64,000 nt of DNA from Pseudomonadota bacterium (GCA_029780075.1 JAKOZI010000315.1:1-64000), one strand, 5' to 3'. Shown: positions 32,692-46,012, counted from the stretch's first letter. The notes: generated from the letters alone by a model not told the origin. Made by a program: numbers and translations.

Positions 32692-33627
32692 TCAATCCCT
32701 CTTCAGGCGTTTCTTTTTGGCCAGCCCCGACCTCACCGCAGGCTTGGCCTCCCGACCCGCGGCCTCCTTCGCCAATTGCTCAGGCAAGGCAATCGCCGGA
32801 CGTGGGTCGAGAATCATCACCTCGCTGAAATTCTCGACGCCTGCCAGCGGCACGCAGAAGATTCTGGCAAAGGAGTAAGAGGTATCACGCTCGATGTGCA
32901 CCACCTTGGCCACCGGGAAGCCCGGCAGGAAGATCCCGTCGAGACCCGAGGTCACCAGCAGGTCACCATTCTGGACGTCGGCGTTGGCCGGCAGAAAACG
33001 CAGTTCGAGTTGTCCGTTGCCGAGACCGAAGACCACCGAGCGCAAGCCGGTCCTCACGATCTGCACCGGTACCGCCTGCTCCTTGTCGGTAATGAGCGTG
33101 ATTTCGGCAACGAACGGGAACACCCTGGTCACCTGACCGACGATCCCTGCGTCGTCAATGACCGGTTGTCCGGCAACCACCTTGTCCTGTTGCCCTTTGT
33201 CGACGACGATTCGGCGTGAATAGGGATCCCGCGCCGAATAGAGGATTTGCGCAAGCTGTCCGCTAGCCTGTTGCCGTTCCTTGACGCCGAGGAGCTTGCG
33301 CAGGCGCTCATTCTCGGCCTCGAGTTGCTGCGTACGCAGCAGCGTGGTCACGTTTTCCAGGCGGGCTCTTTTCAATTGCGCGTTTTCATCCTGCAGACGC
33401 GCCACGCTGACGAAATAATTGCCGGCGTTATCGAGGAACTGTGCCGGAAGGTGAGCAAGATGCTGCACCGGGTGGGTAAACATCGACAGCGCCTGACGCA
33501 GAACCTCCAGTGTCTGCAGACGCACATCCACGACCAGGAGCGCAACCGAAAGCGCCACGTAAAACGAAAGCAGCGCAACGGGCGCCGGCCCGCGTTTGAA
33601 AAACGGCGGCGGCTGGTGGTCCATCAA
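32692..33627 (-). CDS. mreC: Cell shape-determining protein MreC
   Basis: LLGVKERQ...ILYSARDPYSRRIVVDKGQQDKVVAGQPVIDDAGIVGQVTRVFPFVAEITLITDKEQAVPVQIVRTGLRSVVFGLG. Confidence 0.95.
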   Translation of the reverse strand: MMDHQPPPFFKRGPAPVALLSFYVALSVALLVVDVRLQTLEVLRQALSMFTHPVQHLAHLPAQFLDNAGNYFVSVARLQDENAQLKRARLENVTTLLRTQQLEAENERLRKLLGVKERQQASGQLAQILYSARDPYSRRIVVDKGQQDKVVAGQPVIDDAGIVGQVTRVFPFVAEITLITDKEQAVPVQIVRTGLRSVVFGLGNGQLELRFLPANADVQNGDLLVTSGLDGIFLPGFPVAKVVHIERDTSYSFARIFCVPLAGVENFSEVMILDPRPAIALPEQLAKEAAGREAKPAVRSGLAKKKRLKRD

Positions 33628-33672
33628 TCAAGCCTGACAGTGGGCGACACGCGGCACCTACGCCGCTGCGCC

Positions 33673-34767
<1,095 letters not shown>

Positions 34768-34818
34768 TTATGATACCTTATATGGCTCCCCGTTTAACAC
34801 CTTAGTGATTTCGTAACC

Positions 34819-35115
34819 ATGTCGCTTACCCTAGAACAGGTCCACCGCGTCGCTCACCTCGCCCGAATAGAAATCAGCGACGCCGAGGCGCGCAGCACGC
34901 TCGGCCACCTGAACGAGATTTTTACCCTGATCGAAGAGATGCAGGCGGTTGATACGCAAGGCGTCGAGCCTATGGCACACGCCCAGGATGTGGCACAACG
35001 CCTGCGTCCGGACCTCATCAGCGAAACCAATCCAGTCGAACAGCGCGCCGCTTTCCAGGCCATCGCTCCGGAAACCGAGGCGGGTCTCTACCTCGTGCCA
35101 AAGGTCATCGAATGA
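34819..35115 (+). CDS. gatC: Asp-tRNA(Asn)/Glu-tRNA(Gln) amidotransferase subunit C
   Basis: [65 protein letters not shown]. Confidence 0.97.
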   Translation: MSLTLEQVHRVAHLARIEISDAEARSTLGHLNEIFTLIEEMQAVDTQGVEPMAHAQDVAQRLRPDLISETNPVEQRAAFQAIAPETEAGLYLVPKVIE

Positions 35116-36584
35116 TTGAGCACAGCCTCCAGGCAATCGCACGTGCCTTGGCCAACAGGGAGATTTCGAGCGTCGAACTGACACAACACTACCTCGACCG
35201 CATCACCCGCCACAACCCACAGCTCAACGCCTACCTGAGCGTGGACGCAGCCAGCAGCCTTGCACAGGCAAGCGCGGCCGACGCACAACTGGCAAAAGGT
35301 GAAGGTGGTCCGCTGACCGGCATCCCGATCGCCCACAAGGATATCTTCTGCGCCAAGGGCTGGCTCACCACCTGCGGTTCGAGAATGCTCAGCAATTTTG
35401 TCAGCCCCTACGATGCGGCAGTAATCACCCGCTTCAAGGCCGCTGGAGCGGTCATGCTGGGCAAGACCAACATGGACGAATTCGCCATGGGTTCGTCGAA
35501 CGAAACCTCGTTCTACGGGCCGGTAAACAACCCCTGGGATACCAGCCGTGTCCCCGGCGGCTCCTCCGGCGGCTCCGCTGCCGCGGTCGCCGCACGCCTG
35601 ACACCGGCCGCAACCGGCACCGACACCGGCGGATCAATTCGCCAGCCAGCGGCCCTGTGCAACCTGACCGGGTTGAAACCCACCTACGGCGTCGTCTCGC
35701 GCTACGGCATGATCGCCTTCGCGTCTTCACTTGACCAGGCCGGTCCGCTGGGGCGCTCGGCGGCTGACTGCGCAACCCTGCTCAATGTCATGGCCGGCTT
35801 TGACGAACGCGACTCGACCAGTCTCGACCGCACACCCGAAGACTACAGCCGCGAGCTCGCCGTCGCGACCAACGCAAAGCCTCTGGCCGGATTGCGAATC
35901 GGCCTGCCGGAACAGTTTTTTGGCGAAGGCTGTAGCCCCGAAGTCATGCAACTTGTTGAATCGGCAATCACCGAGTACCGGAAACTCGGCGCCGAGACAG
36001 TGACCATCAGCCTGCCCAGCATGACCCTTTCGGTAGCCGCGTATTACGTCATCGCTCCGGCAGAAGCCAGTTCGAACCTCGCCCGCTTCGATGGCGTACG
36101 CTACGGTTATCGCGCTCCGGAGTATCAGGACCTCAACGAGCTATATTGCCGGAGCCGCGCACAGGGCTTCGGTGCCGAGGTCAAGCGCCGCATCCTGATC
36201 GGCACCTATGTGCTATCCCACGGCTATTACGACGCTTACTATCTGCAGGCGCAACGTATCCGCCGCCTGATTGCCAACGACTTTAACAGAGCCTTCCAGC
36301 AATGCGACGTCATCGTCGGGCCGACCAGTCCGAGCACCGCCTTCAAGCTCGGCGAGAAAGCCTCCGATCCGGTGCAGATGTACCTGTCGGATATCTATAC
36401 GATTGCCGTCAACCTCGCTGGCCTGCCGGGAATTTCGATCCCCTGCGGCTTTGCCGGCGGGCTGCCGGCCGGCCTGCAATTGATCGGCGATTATTTCACC
36501 GAGGCCAGGTTGCTTAATGTCGCCCACCGCTACCAACAGGCCAACCCCTGGCATCTACAGTGCCCATCGGGCTTTGATGACTGA
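35112..36584 (+). CDS. gatA: Asp-tRNA(Asn)/Glu-tRNA(Gln) amidotransferase subunit A
   Basis: [70 protein letters not shown]: amidase signature. Confidence 0.98.
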   Translation: MIEHSLQAIARALANREISSVELTQHYLDRITRHNPQLNAYLSVDAASSLAQASAADAQLAKGEGGPLTGIPIAHKDIFCAKGWLTTCGSRMLSNFVSPYDAAVITRFKAAGAVMLGKTNMDEFAMGSSNETSFYGPVNNPWDTSRVPGGSSGGSAAAVAARLTPAATGTDTGGSIRQPAALCNLTGLKPTYGVVSRYGMIAFASSLDQAGPLGRSAADCATLLNVMAGFDERDSTSLDRTPEDYSRELAVATNAKPLAGLRIGLPEQFFGEGCSPEVMQLVESAITEYRKLGAETVTISLPSMTLSVAAYYVIAPAEASSNLARFDGVRYGYRAPEYQDLNELYCRSRAQGFGAEVKRRILIGTYVLSHGYYDAYYLQAQRIRRLIANDFNRAFQQCDVIVGPTSPSTAFKLGEKASDPVQMYLSDIYTIAVNLAGLPGISIPCGFAGGLPAGLQLIGDYFTEARLLNVAHRYQQANPWHLQCPSGFDD

Positions 36585-36692
36585 TATGCGACGCCGTCGA
36601 GGAATGTTCATGCAGCCGGCCGGCATGGCTCCGGTGAGCACCGGCCAGTGGCTCGCCGACACCCGTTGTTCTTGAAGAGTGAGTACGCAGTG

Positions 36693-38144
36693 ATGAAAGA
36701 ATGGGAAGTTGTCATCGGCATCGAGACACACGCACAGTTGTCTACCCAGTCAAAGATTTTTTCGGGCAGCTCGACCGCATTTGGCGCCGCACCCAATCTC
36801 CAGGCAAACGCGGTCGACATCGCCCTGCCCGGGGTGCTCCCGGTACTGAACAAGGTTGCCGTGGATTGCGCGATCAGATTTGGCCTCGCGGTGGGCGCCG
36901 AGATCGCACCGCGATCGGTTTTTGCGCGCAAGAACTACTTTTACCCGGATCTCCCCAAGGGCTATCAGATCAGCCAGTACGAATTACCGGTGGTGCTTGG
37001 CGGCCAGTTGAAGATACACGTCGGAGATATCGAGAAAACTGTCCACCTCACCCGCGCCCACCTGGAGGAAGACGCAGGAAAATCCCTGCATGAGCAATCC
37101 GGCCATCATTTCCAGGGCCGCTCGGGAATCGACCTCAACCGCGCAGGAACGCCGCTGCTGGAAATTGTTACCGAACCGGATATGCGATCGGCAGCCGAGG
37201 CCGTTGCTTACGCCCGCGCGCTGCACGCTCTGCTGCGCTGGATCGGCATCTGCGATGGCAACATGCAGGAAGGCTCGTTCCGCTGTGATGCCAACGTCTC
37301 GGTACGCCGTGTCGGGCTGGCGCAACTGGGGACTCGCCGCGAAATCAAGAACCTGAACTCTTTCCGGTTTATGCAGCAGGCCATCGATTACGAGGTGCAG
37401 TGGCAGATCGCCACGCTTGAAGATGGCGGCGGCATCGAGCAGGCGACGGTACTGTTCGATCCTGGCAGTGGCGAAACACGGGCTATGCGTACCAAGGAAG
37501 ACGCGCACGATTACCGCTACTTTCCCGACCCGGACCTTCCCCCGCTGCTGATCGATCGTCAGTGGGTAGAGCAGATTCGTTCGCAGATGCCGGAATTGCC
37601 CAATGCCCGACGCGAGCGCCTGGTCGCCGACTATGGACTTTCCCCTTACGACGCGAAGGTGCTGACGGCTTCCCTCGAACTGGCGACTTACTACGAGGCG
37701 GCGGTGGCCACTGCCGGCCGGGCAAACGCCAAGACCTGTGCCAACTGGGTCACGGTTGAACTCGCCGCACGACTCAACAAGGAAGATCACGAAGTCGGCT
37801 GCTCACCAGTCTCGGCTCGCCAACTCGGTGAACTGGTCGCACGCATTGCTGACGGGACGATCTCGACCAATATTGCCAGAAAGGTGTTCGATGCCTTGTG
37901 GAACGGCGACGCTGACTCGGCGGACGAAATCATCGCCAAGCAGGGGTGGCATCAGATTACTGACCATGATGCCCTGGAAACGCTGATTGACGAGGTGCTC
38001 GCCGGCAACCCGGGCATGGTCACCGAATTCAGGGCCGGCAAGGAAAAGGCGTTCAATGCCCTGGTCGGTCAGGCGATGAAGGCGACACGGGGTCAGGCCA
38101 ACCCGCAACGGGTCAGCGATTTGCTGCGCAAGAAACTTGCCTGA
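36693..38144 (+). CDS. gatB: Asp-tRNA(Asn)/Glu-tRNA(Gln) amidotransferase subunit B
   Basis: [94 protein letters not shown]. Confidence 0.98.
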   Translation: MKEWEVVIGIETHAQLSTQSKIFSGSSTAFGAAPNLQANAVDIALPGVLPVLNKVAVDCAIRFGLAVGAEIAPRSVFARKNYFYPDLPKGYQISQYELPVVLGGQLKIHVGDIEKTVHLTRAHLEEDAGKSLHEQSGHHFQGRSGIDLNRAGTPLLEIVTEPDMRSAAEAVAYARALHALLRWIGICDGNMQEGSFRCDANVSVRRVGLAQLGTRREIKNLNSFRFMQQAIDYEVQWQIATLEDGGGIEQATVLFDPGSGETRAMRTKEDAHDYRYFPDPDLPPLLIDRQWVEQIRSQMPELPNARRERLVADYGLSPYDAKVLTASLELATYYEAAVATAGRANAKTCANWVTVELAARLNKEDHEVGCSPVSARQLGELVARIADGTISTNIARKVFDALWNGDADSADEIIAKQGWHQITDHDALETLIDEVLAGNPGMVTEFRAGKEKAFNALVGQAMKATRGQANPQRVSDLLRKKLA

Positions 38145-38288
38145 CGCTGGAAATCTGGCGGGAATCCGAATCCCCCCTCGCGCGGCGTCCGGGTGAACCT
38201 CAGGTCGAGCAGGCAACGGTGATGGCTCGCTTTCCATGTGCGGTGCAACGCCATGCCCGACGCGACTCACCACCGGCGAACAGGATGC

Positions 38289-38915
38289 TCATGGTCGCGC
38301 AGGCGCTCTCTGCGAGAGTTCCAGGAAGCGGCGCAGATCCTCGTCGTATTTCAGCCGAATCGCCTCCTGATCCTTTTTCTTGGACTCGATCACCGACTCC
38401 TGCGACCTGATCTCGTTGTCGGCGTCACGCAGGCCTTTTACCACCTCGGCCGGTAACGGTCGATTCCTGTAGAACTCGGCCTCGTCCTCGAACCTCTTGC
38501 GTTGCTTGAGGATTTCACCAATCTTTTCTTCCGACGCCCTGATCGCCACCGCCAGATCCCGCTCGGCACGGCTACGCATGACCTCGATATCCTTTGGGCT
38601 GCCATAGGTGTTGAGCAGCGCCTGATCCTTCCGTTTCTGCTCATTGAGTGCGCGTTCCTGCTCCTTGCGCCGCTGCTCATCAGCCGCGCGCTGGGCTCGC
38701 TGCTCGGCAGTCAACGGTGCCGCTACAGCGCGCGCTGTCCTTCCAGAATCACCAAGCTCGCGATAGGCGCGGGCATAACAGGCGGGCGGCAGGATGTCGC
38801 CACACACCTGCCTACCCGACTGATCATGGCAACAGAAGATGGTTTGGGCAGCGAAACTGGACGGGCCAGCCGCCACCACCAGCAGCAAGAGTCCGTAGTT
38901 AGCCGCTGTGCGCAA
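38289..38915 (-). CDS. Hypothetical exported coiled-coil protein (DUF4124-like)
   Basis: Hydrophobic leader [24 protein letters not shown], Cys-containing [30 protein letters not shown], then a charged heptad-rich helix. TTG start is a guess. Confidence 0.6.
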   Translation of the reverse strand: MRTAANYGLLLLVVAAGPSSFAAQTIFCCHDQSGRQVCGDILPPACYARAYRELGDSGRTARAVAAPLTAEQRAQRAADEQRRKEQERALNEQKRKDQALLNTYGSPKDIEVMRSRAERDLAVAIRASEEKIGEILKQRKRFEDEAEFYRNRPLPAEVVKGLRDADNEIRSQESVIESKKKDQEAIRLKYDEDLRRFLELSQRAPARP

Positions 38916-39549
38916 CGCCGTATTCCTGACGATAGCGGAGCACGGCCGCCTCGTTGTTCCTGAAATCCGGGCGCTGTTGAAGGAAGCGCATGAGATCGTC
39001 GAGACTGGCGACAGCCACCACCGGAATGCCATAGTCCCGCTCGACCTCCTGCACCGCAGACAACTTGCCACGACCACGCTCCATGCGATCGAGAGCGATC
39101 ACCACTCCACAGGGCGACGCGCCGGCGACACGAATCAGCTCTACCGACTCGCGAACCGAGGTGCCCGCGCTGATCACGTCGTCGACGATCAGCACCTGCC
39201 CTGCCAAGGGTGCGCCGACGATATTGCCACCTTCACCATGATCCTTGGCCTCCTTTCGATTGAACGCGAACGGCAGGTTGCGTCCTGCCCGCGCCAGTGC
39301 AACGGCGGTCACCGCCACCAGTGGGATTCCTTTGTAGGCCGGACCGAAGAGCACGTCAACGGCAATGCCACTGGCGGAGATCGCCTTGGCGTAGAATTCC
39401 GCCAGCCGGTCCAACGCCGCGCCATCATTGAACAGGCCGGCATTGAAAAAATACGGTGATAAGCGTCCGGCCTTGGTCTTGAACTCGCCAAAACGCAAGA
39501 CATCGCGCGCGAGGGCAAAATCAAGGAATTCCTGGCGAAAGTCGATCAT
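38899..39549 (-). CDS. pyrE: Orotate phosphoribosyltransferase
   Basis: [62 protein letters not shown] (PRPP-binding motif). Confidence 0.97.
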   Translation of the reverse strand: MIDFRQEFLDFALARDVLRFGEFKTKAGRLSPYFFNAGLFNDGAALDRLAEFYAKAISASGIAVDVLFGPAYKGIPLVAVTAVALARAGRNLPFAFNRKEAKDHGEGGNIVGAPLAGQVLIVDDVISAGTSVRESVELIRVAGASPCGVVIALDRMERGRGKLSAVQEVERDYGIPVVAVASLDDLMRFLQQRPDFRNNEAAVLRYRQEYGVAHSG

Positions 39550-39588
39550 ACTTGTCTGTGATAAAGCCGTTTCCGGCATGGAACCTGT

Positions 39589-40377
39589 ATGTTACGCATC
39601 ATTACCCTGAACCTCAACGGCATTCGCTCGGCATGGCGCAAAGGCCTGCTGCCCTGGCTGACCGCCCAGAATGCGGACATCATTTGCGTGCAGGAAATAA
39701 AGGCGCATGATGTCGATCTTGGCGAAGAGATGAAAACACCGGCGGGTCTACATACCTACTACTGCTGCGCCGAGAAGAAGGGCTACAGTGGCGTCGGGCT
39801 GTGGTCGCGCAGACGACCAGACCGTGTCTTTGATCTTCTGGGAAGCACTGAATTTGACCGCGAAGGGCGCTATCTCTGTGCGGATTTTGGTCACCTGTCG
39901 GTCGTTTCCCTCTACCTGCCATCAGGCTCCAGTTCAGAGCAACGGCAGGAAGCGAAATTCCGATTCATGGACTTCATCTACCCGCGTCTCGTCGAACTCG
40001 CTTCGAGTGGGCGTGACGTCATCGTCTGCGGCGACTGGAATATCGCCCACCAGGAGATCGACCTCAGGAACTGGCGAGGCAACCGCAAGAATTCCGGGTT
40101 CCTGCCCGAAGAACGCGCCTGGATAAGCCGCCTGCTCAACGAAGCGGGTTGGTACGATGTTTACCGTAAGTTGCATCCAGACACCACCGGCGAAGCCTAC
40201 ACCTGGTGGTCAAATCGCGGCCAGGCATGGGCCAATAATGTCGGTTGGCGACTCGACTATCAACTGGCAACGGCGGCCATCGCCGACCTTGCAAGACGTG
40301 CCGCAGTGTACAAGGAACAACGATTCAGCGACCACGCACCGCTGACTATCGATTACGACTACAAAATGCAAGCCTAG
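39589..40377 (+). CDS. xthA: Exodeoxyribonuclease III
   Basis: [108 protein letters not shown]. Confidence 0.95.
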   Translation: MLRIITLNLNGIRSAWRKGLLPWLTAQNADIICVQEIKAHDVDLGEEMKTPAGLHTYYCCAEKKGYSGVGLWSRRRPDRVFDLLGSTEFDREGRYLCADFGHLSVVSLYLPSGSSSEQRQEAKFRFMDFIYPRLVELASSGRDVIVCGDWNIAHQEIDLRNWRGNRKNSGFLPEERAWISRLLNEAGWYDVYRKLHPDTTGEAYTWWSNRGQAWANNVGWRLDYQLATAAIADLARRAAVYKEQRFSDHAPLTIDYDYKMQA

Positions 40378-40437
40378 CCGCCGGTACGCCACCCGGACGC
40401 GGTGCTGACCTAGCAGCCACGTCCGCTTTCGGTGCGC

Positions 40438-40704
40438 TTAGCGGTGCCGCATGCCGCCACTTCCCCGGGCCATGGCCTCGTTCACCCGCAAGGGTTTACC
40501 GTGCAGGTCCTTGCCATCAAGCGCGGCGATTGCCGCCAGTGAATGTGCCTTGCCGGGCATCTCGACAAAGCCAAAGCCTTTTGATGCGCCGCTGAACAAT
40601 TCGCGCATCACCTGCACCGACTTGACCTGTCCGAAGGCCTTGAACAGATCGGTGAGTTCTGTTTCGTCCGTCTCAAGCGCAAGATTACCTACGAAGATGT
40701 TCAT
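40438..40704 (-). CDS. RNA-binding protein (RRM domain)
   Basis: MNIFVGNLALETDETELTDLFKAFGQVKSVQVMRELFSGASKGFGFVEMPGKAHSLAAIAALDGKDLHGKPLRVNEA: RNP1/RNP2 motifs. Confidence 0.95.
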   Translation of the reverse strand: MNIFVGNLALETDETELTDLFKAFGQVKSVQVMRELFSGASKGFGFVEMPGKAHSLAAIAALDGKDLHGKPLRVNEAMARGSGGMRHR

Positions 40705-40758
40705 TGCCGATTCCTCTGATCAGACGTTTCGATACGTGGGGTGAAGCGTGGCCTTTGC

Positions 40759-42165
40759 TCAACCGCCGCGCCGCGCCGGGCTACGGAACAGCGCCGGCGC
40801 CGGCAACGGCGCGCCGGTGTCCGGCCTGGAACGCTGCGGCGGCGGACTGCTGCGCGGCGGGGTAGACGCCGGCGTGCTTGGTCGCGCCAAAGTTGCCACG
40901 CTCGGGTTACGAACCAGACCATCCTTAGCGTGGCCAACACTGTGCCGGTTATGGTCACGACCGCCGCGGCCCGTGGGTTGTGTCGCCGCCGCGGCCAGCA
41001 CCTGCGGCGGCGGCGCCTGGCCAGGCTCGAATCCCTCGACCACTTGGCGTTCGATACGGCGGGTAAGCAGCTTCTCGATGTCGGCCAGCAAGGAGTTCTC
41101 CTCCACTGCAACGAGGGAAATCGCCTCGCCGGCACTCCCCGCCCGTCCCGTGCGTCCGATCCGATGCACATAGTCCTCGGGAACGTGCGGCAGTTCAAAG
41201 TTGACGACGTGCGGCAACTCTTCAATGTCCAGACCACGTGCGGCAATGTCCGTCGCCACCAGCACGCGTACCGTGCCCGCCTTGAAGCCCGCCAATGCGC
41301 GAGTGCGCGCCGGCTGGCTCTTGTTGCCATGAATCGCCGTCGCCTCAATGCCTGCCTTGCACAGTTGCTCCGCGAGACGATTGGCACCGCTCTTCATGCG
41401 TGTGAACACCAGCACCTGGCGCCAGTCCCCCGCCGACACCAGGTGCGTCAGCAGTTCGCGCTTGCGCCAGCCGTCAACCGGGTGTACCCGCTGCACGACG
41501 AGTTCGGACTCGGCGTTGCGACGTGCGACCTCCACGTGCGCGGGGGCATGCAGCAGGCCATCGGCAAGCTTGCGAATCTCATTGGAAAAAGTCGCCGAGA
41601 ACAGCAGGTTCTGGCGCCGCGCCGGCAGCAGCGCGAGAATACGTCGGATATCACGGATGAAACCCATGTCGAGCATGCGGTCAGCTTCGTCAAGCACCAG
41701 GATCTCGACATACGCGAGGTTTGCTGTCTTCTGCTGCAAGTGATCAAGGAGCCGGCCGGGAGTGGCCACCAGGATGTCCGCCCCGCGCCGGAGAGCGTCG
41801 ATCTGTGGGTTGATGTTGACCCCACCATAGACCAGGGTTGATTTGAGCGGCAGATACTTCCCATAGGTACGCACACTTTCTTCGATCTGGGCCGCCAGTT
41901 CGCGTGTTGGCGTAAGGATCAGCGCCCGCACGCGGCGGGGGGAATGCGCCGCGGCAGTTCCCGATCCAGCTAGGCGCTGCAGCAACGGTAGTGCAAAGCC
42001 GGCGGTCTTGCCGGTACCGGTCTGAGCCCCGGCGAGGACATCACGTCCTTCGAGGATGACCGGAATGGCCTGTGCCTGTACGGGGGTTGGTTCGCTGTAG
42101 CCCTGTTCGGCAACGACGCGAATGAGGTCGGCCGACAGGCCGAGCATGGCAAACGATTGGGACAA
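40759..42165 (-). CDS. rhlE: DEAD-box ATP-dependent RNA helicase (RhlE-like)
   Basis: [72 protein letters not shown]. Confidence 0.95.
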   Translation of the reverse strand: MSQSFAMLGLSADLIRVVAEQGYSEPTPVQAQAIPVILEGRDVLAGAQTGTGKTAGFALPLLQRLAGSGTAAAHSPRRVRALILTPTRELAAQIEESVRTYGKYLPLKSTLVYGGVNINPQIDALRRGADILVATPGRLLDHLQQKTANLAYVEILVLDEADRMLDMGFIRDIRRILALLPARRQNLLFSATFSNEIRKLADGLLHAPAHVEVARRNAESELVVQRVHPVDGWRKRELLTHLVSAGDWRQVLVFTRMKSGANRLAEQLCKAGIEATAIHGNKSQPARTRALAGFKAGTVRVLVATDIAARGLDIEELPHVVNFELPHVPEDYVHRIGRTGRAGSAGEAISLVAVEENSLLADIEKLLTRRIERQVVEGFEPGQAPPPQVLAAAATQPTGRGGRDHNRHSVGHAKDGLVRNPSVATLARPSTPASTPPRSSPPPQRSRPDTGAPLPAPALFRSPARRGG

Positions 42166-42603
42166 GAATACCTCCTGCGAACGAGCGGCTGTGGCACGAC
42201 GCCATCAGAGCCGGCTCGGGCGGATACGACGACTTTTGGGATTGGACGGTTCGGGGCGCAGTCAGGACACTGCCGGGGGTGAACAGTCGCGAAGGAAACA
42301 AACCGTTGGCCGGCCGACGCGCAAACTGCTTCCTGTTTGGACTATACACGGTTTCGGGATACAGGACAGGAATATCCTGCTACAGGTTCTGGTATGGCCT
42401 GGCGCCAGCCTGAGCCTGTCTGACCCCGCCGCGATCGCCAATTACCCGCAACGCGTCGATTCGTCGCAGCACCGGCCGGCCTGCGGCTGCTCACCACCAG
42501 GGATACTGGCCTGAATTAACTTCGATTTCTCTGGAATTCTGCAATTCTTCTTTCTATACTCCCAAGACAAGAAGAAATTTGATCTTTGCAAAGGAGACTT
42601 GCC

Positions 42604-43059
42604 ATGAAGATCCATTTTTCCGGCTTGCTGCCGGAAGCGCTGCTGGTCGATTTGCCGGAAATCGACCAGCAGCATGAGGAAATATTTAGACGCATCGAGG
42701 CGCTCAAGACGACTTGTTTCGCAGAATATTTCATCCCCATCGACGATTTGACCGATCTCCTCGATTATTTCGCTCTCCATTTCGCGACGGAAGAACGGAT
42801 CGCCGCTGCGGCGGAACTTGACTTCACCGATCACCTCAGTATCCACGAGGACACCCTTCGCCTGCTGCGCAAGGCATTGCGCGACGTCATCAGCGGCGAA
42901 CATGACGCGCATTCGTTCCTGCGCTATGCCGAATACTGGTTTGAGCGCCATATCAGCGAGGACGACCGCCTGTTTGTCGACACCCTGCAGGCCGGCATCC
43001 GCAGTCAGTCCGGCGCGCACCGGCAGCCTGCCAGTGCCTGCTTTGCGGCGCAAGCCTGA
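42604..43059 (+). CDS. Bacteriohemerythrin-like protein
   Basis: DQQHEEIFRRIEAL, LHFATEER, DHLSIHEDTLRLL, YWFERHISEDDR: hemerythrin-type His/Glu/Asp iron ligand pattern. Confidence 0.82.
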   Translation: MKIHFSGLLPEALLVDLPEIDQQHEEIFRRIEALKTTCFAEYFIPIDDLTDLLDYFALHFATEERIAAAAELDFTDHLSIHEDTLRLLRKALRDVISGEHDAHSFLRYAEYWFERHISEDDRLFVDTLQAGIRSQSGAHRQPASACFAAQA

Positions 43060-43182
43060 TTTGACGATACCTGGCAAGAATCGGCGGTACGGTCAGACGT
43101 CTGTTTAGCGGTACGGCATTCTGTGGCCTGACGATCAGCCTCCAGCAGGAGGTCGATCTGGTGGACCGTCCCCGCTCGTCGG

Positions 43183-43692
43183 CTACTTCGTTGACGGAAC
43201 AGCCAGTCTGTCGAGATAGGCCAGGTGACTTGCCAGACTCAACGCATTCGGCCGCAGAGCTTTGACGGTCGCTACGGCAGCCTCATTCGAGCAACCGCGT
43301 TCGACGAGAATTTGCGCGGCCATCAAGCCGGTACGGCCTGAGCCGCCCTTGCAGTGGATGGCAACCCTTTTCCCCGTATCGAGCAAGTGATGCACGGCGT
43401 GGCGCTGTGCCTGCCAGGTAGTGGCGAAATCGTCATCGGGAGCGCGCTCGTCTTCGATTGGCAGATGAAACCATTGCAAACCCCGCTGCGCACAAAGCTC
43501 AGCGAGGTCGCTGACAGCATTGCTCGCCAATTCAGCGTCGGGCATCAGGGTGATCAGCGCGTCCGCACCGCTTGCCTGAAGTTGTTCGAGCGCCACAGCC
43601 GCGTCAACGCCCTTGGTCCCTGGACAGGGGGTCAGGATCAGACCTGCTCCTTCCTGGTTCAATGCCAATAGGTCAGAGGGGTGACTATTCAT
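43183..43692 (-). CDS. CDKN3-like/dual-specificity protein phosphatase family protein
   Basis: MNSHPSDLLALNQEGAGLILTPCPGTKGVDAAVALEQL...RVAIHCKGGSGRTGLMAAQILVERG: HCx5R phosphatase signature. Confidence 0.82.
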   Translation of the reverse strand: MNSHPSDLLALNQEGAGLILTPCPGTKGVDAAVALEQLQASGADALITLMPDAELASNAVSDLAELCAQRGLQWFHLPIEDERAPDDDFATTWQAQRHAVHHLLDTGKRVAIHCKGGSGRTGLMAAQILVERGCSNEAAVATVKALRPNALSLASHLAYLDRLAVPSTK

Positions 43693-43732
43693 CGCATTGG
43701 CTGCCTTTAACGGGTGGTACAGCGTGTCCGCG

Positions 43733-43760
43733 AAACTCGCGTCCAGGCGGACGCGAGTTT
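43733..43760. terminator. Perfect 12-bp-stem hairpin between phaC(III) and the phosphatase gene
   Basis: AAACTCGCGTCC-AGGC-GGACGCGAGTTT; arms are exact reverse complements. Confidence 0.6.
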
Positions 43761-43769
43761 CTACAGCAG

Positions 43770-44876
43770 TCAGGCGCCGCGTTCGCGCATCCAGTTGCCA
43801 ACCGTCGGAGCCAGAACCTTTTGCGCCAGACCACCGGTGTAGATACCAATGTGCCCGGTGGCAATCGCAAACTCGGTGTAGTCCTTGCTGCCGACATGTT
43901 TGCCAAGGGCAACCGTGCATGGCGGCGGCACGATGTGGTCCTTTTCGGCAAAGATGTTGAGAATCGGAATGGTCAGTTCCTTCAGGTCGACCTTGCGGCC
44001 GCCAACTTCGAGGGTCCCCTTGACGAGTTTGTTCCCTTTCAGAAAGTCGCGAATGAACTCCTTGAACATCTGACCAACGGCATCGGGACCGCCAAACAAC
44101 CACTTCTCCATACGCAGGAAATTCTGCAGCGCCGCCCGATCGTCGAGAATATCGATTACATCGGCATACTTGCCGTAGTTCAGAATAAACGGCGAAGCCA
44201 TCATGAACGACTCGTTGAGTACGGTAGCCGGCACGTTGCCATGCACGGCGACCATCTTTTCGACATCGGCGTCGGCACCCATGGTGAACATCAAGCCTTC
44301 ATGCGGCTTGTGGTTCGCCTTGTAGGCGTCGAAATCGATCGGCGAAACGGTCAGGACAAGGTGGCTGATCTTGTCGGGATTGAGTGTTGCGTAGGTGGTC
44401 GACATGGCGCCACCCTGGCAGATACCAAACAGGGCGATCTTGTCGACACCCTGCTGTTTGCGGATGAAATCCACGGTATCGTCAAGGTAACCATTGAGGT
44501 AGTCGTCCATGTTCCGGTACTTGTCCACCTGGCGTGGATAGCCCCAGTCGTTGAGGAAGACGTCGATGCCCTGGTTCAACAGGTTACGGACCAGCGAACG
44601 GTCCGGTTGCAGGTCGGCCACCTCGTAACCATTGATCAACGGCGGTACGATGAGCAACGGCGTCTTCATGATTTTCGAAGGCTCGACCAATGCATGGTAG
44701 TGGTAGACCTTGATCCCGTCCTGTTCAAAAATCACATCTTTCGGCGTGCTGCCAATGTCGATATCGTCGTCGGTCAGGTTGGTGAGATTGTTGATGCCCT
44801 TGGCAAGCTTCGCGTTGAGCGCTGCGGTTTCAGCCGCGATGTCGGCGGGAAGAATCTGAATTGGAAAAGAAAACAT
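43770..44876 (-). CDS. phaC: Class III poly(R)-hydroxyalkanoate synthase subunit PhaC
   Basis: LLIVPPLINGYEVADLQPDRSLVRNLLNQGIDVFLNDWGYP, lipase-like box GICQGG, AEKDHIVPPP, TGHIGIYTGG; phaE upstream. Confidence 0.95.
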   Translation of the reverse strand: MFSFPIQILPADIAAETAALNAKLAKGINNLTNLTDDDIDIGSTPKDVIFEQDGIKVYHYHALVEPSKIMKTPLLIVPPLINGYEVADLQPDRSLVRNLLNQGIDVFLNDWGYPRQVDKYRNMDDYLNGYLDDTVDFIRKQQGVDKIALFGICQGGAMSTTYATLNPDKISHLVLTVSPIDFDAYKANHKPHEGLMFTMGADADVEKMVAVHGNVPATVLNESFMMASPFILNYGKYADVIDILDDRAALQNFLRMEKWLFGGPDAVGQMFKEFIRDFLKGNKLVKGTLEVGGRKVDLKELTIPILNIFAEKDHIVPPPCTVALGKHVGSKDYTEFAIATGHIGIYTGGLAQKVLAPTVGNWMRERGA

Positions 44877-44941
44877 GGGTAGCACCCTCCTAAAGGTCTA
44901 TTAGCTTATCAGCCGGATCAGCAAGGTTGAGGCTTCTCGGC

Positions 44942-46012
44942 TCATTCGCTCTTGGCACGCGCTGGCCCGGCCTTGCGAGGCACGCCTCCGCTTTTCGTAG
45001 ATGCGGTCGAATGCAGTTCCTGCCGGAGCGCCCGGACCTCTTTCTTTAGTTCGTGGATGACTTGATAGGTCTCGTCCAGTTCACTGCGCGTGGGCATATC
45101 CAGGCCACGGAAGATGTCCTCCACGACAGAGCGCTGGGCGAGCTTGAATTGCTGCTGAGCCTTGGTGAACGCGTTCTGCTTGTCGAGGAACTCTTGCGTA
45201 TTGAACGTGACCAACAGCGACTTGTCGGCCGTGCGATACCAGAGACCCATCAGTTGACGCACCGCGGTGATCTTTTCCCCCTTGGCCGCGACCTTCCCAA
45301 GCTCTTCGACGGTCGCCTCGACAGCCTTGGCCAGCGCCTCGGCAAAAGCCGTGTGAAACGACAGGCTGTTCTTGCGAAGATCGACGACTGCATCGACCAG
45401 GCGCAACAACTTCGCGTTCTTTTCACGCGACGCACCGAAGAGCGGAATTTCTCCGATGCCTGCGAGTGCACTGGCATCGCCTTCCATCGACAGCAGGCGA
45501 TTGAGCCCAGCGGTACCGCCCAGCATCGCTTCGCCGACGTGACCGGACGAAGCCGCCTGCATCAGGAACGACAGCCAGGGGCCCATGGCTTCGGGCAAGT
45601 CCTTGCTCAGCGTGCCGCTGAGACTGCCAAGGTGCGAACCCAAACCAAAACTGCGCTCGAGCATGGCCGTTGACTCCTTGGCCCACTGCTCCGCAAAACC
45701 CTTGAGGTCGGGACGCCAGTCCTTGTTTGCCTCCAGATTCGGCGCCACGATTTTCATCGATTTGAAGAAGAAATCCATGACGCGGTTCATCGCACCCTGA
45801 CTGCTGGTCATGCGGTCCATCAGCATGCGCGCAGCGTCGTTGGTTCCCTGGGTAGCGGCTTCAACGCCTTTTTTTGCTGCTTCAATGGGGCTTTCCTTGC
45901 CGCCTGGGAGATTCTGCAGCAACGCGGACCAATCGCCCCACATGCGCTTCTGCGAATCGGCCCAAGCGTTGACGATGCCGCCCAGTTGCTCATTCGGATT
46001 TTTGTTTTCCAC
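44942..46012 (-). CDS. phaE: Class III poly(R)-hydroxyalkanoate synthase subunit PhaE
   Basis: Helical protein directly upstream of class III phaC: MGLWYRTADKSLLVTFNTQEFLDKQNAFTKAQQQFKLAQRSVVEDIFRGLDMPTRSELDETYQVIHELKKEVRALRQEL. Confidence 0.92.
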   Translation of the reverse strand: MENKNPNEQLGGIVNAWADSQKRMWGDWSALLQNLPGGKESPIEAAKKGVEAATQGTNDAARMLMDRMTSSQGAMNRVMDFFFKSMKIVAPNLEANKDWRPDLKGFAEQWAKESTAMLERSFGLGSHLGSLSGTLSKDLPEAMGPWLSFLMQAASSGHVGEAMLGGTAGLNRLLSMEGDASALAGIGEIPLFGASREKNAKLLRLVDAVVDLRKNSLSFHTAFAEALAKAVEATVEELGKVAAKGEKITAVRQLMGLWYRTADKSLLVTFNTQEFLDKQNAFTKAQQQFKLAQRSVVEDIFRGLDMPTRSELDETYQVIHELKKEVRALRQELHSTASTKSGGVPRKAGPARAKSE

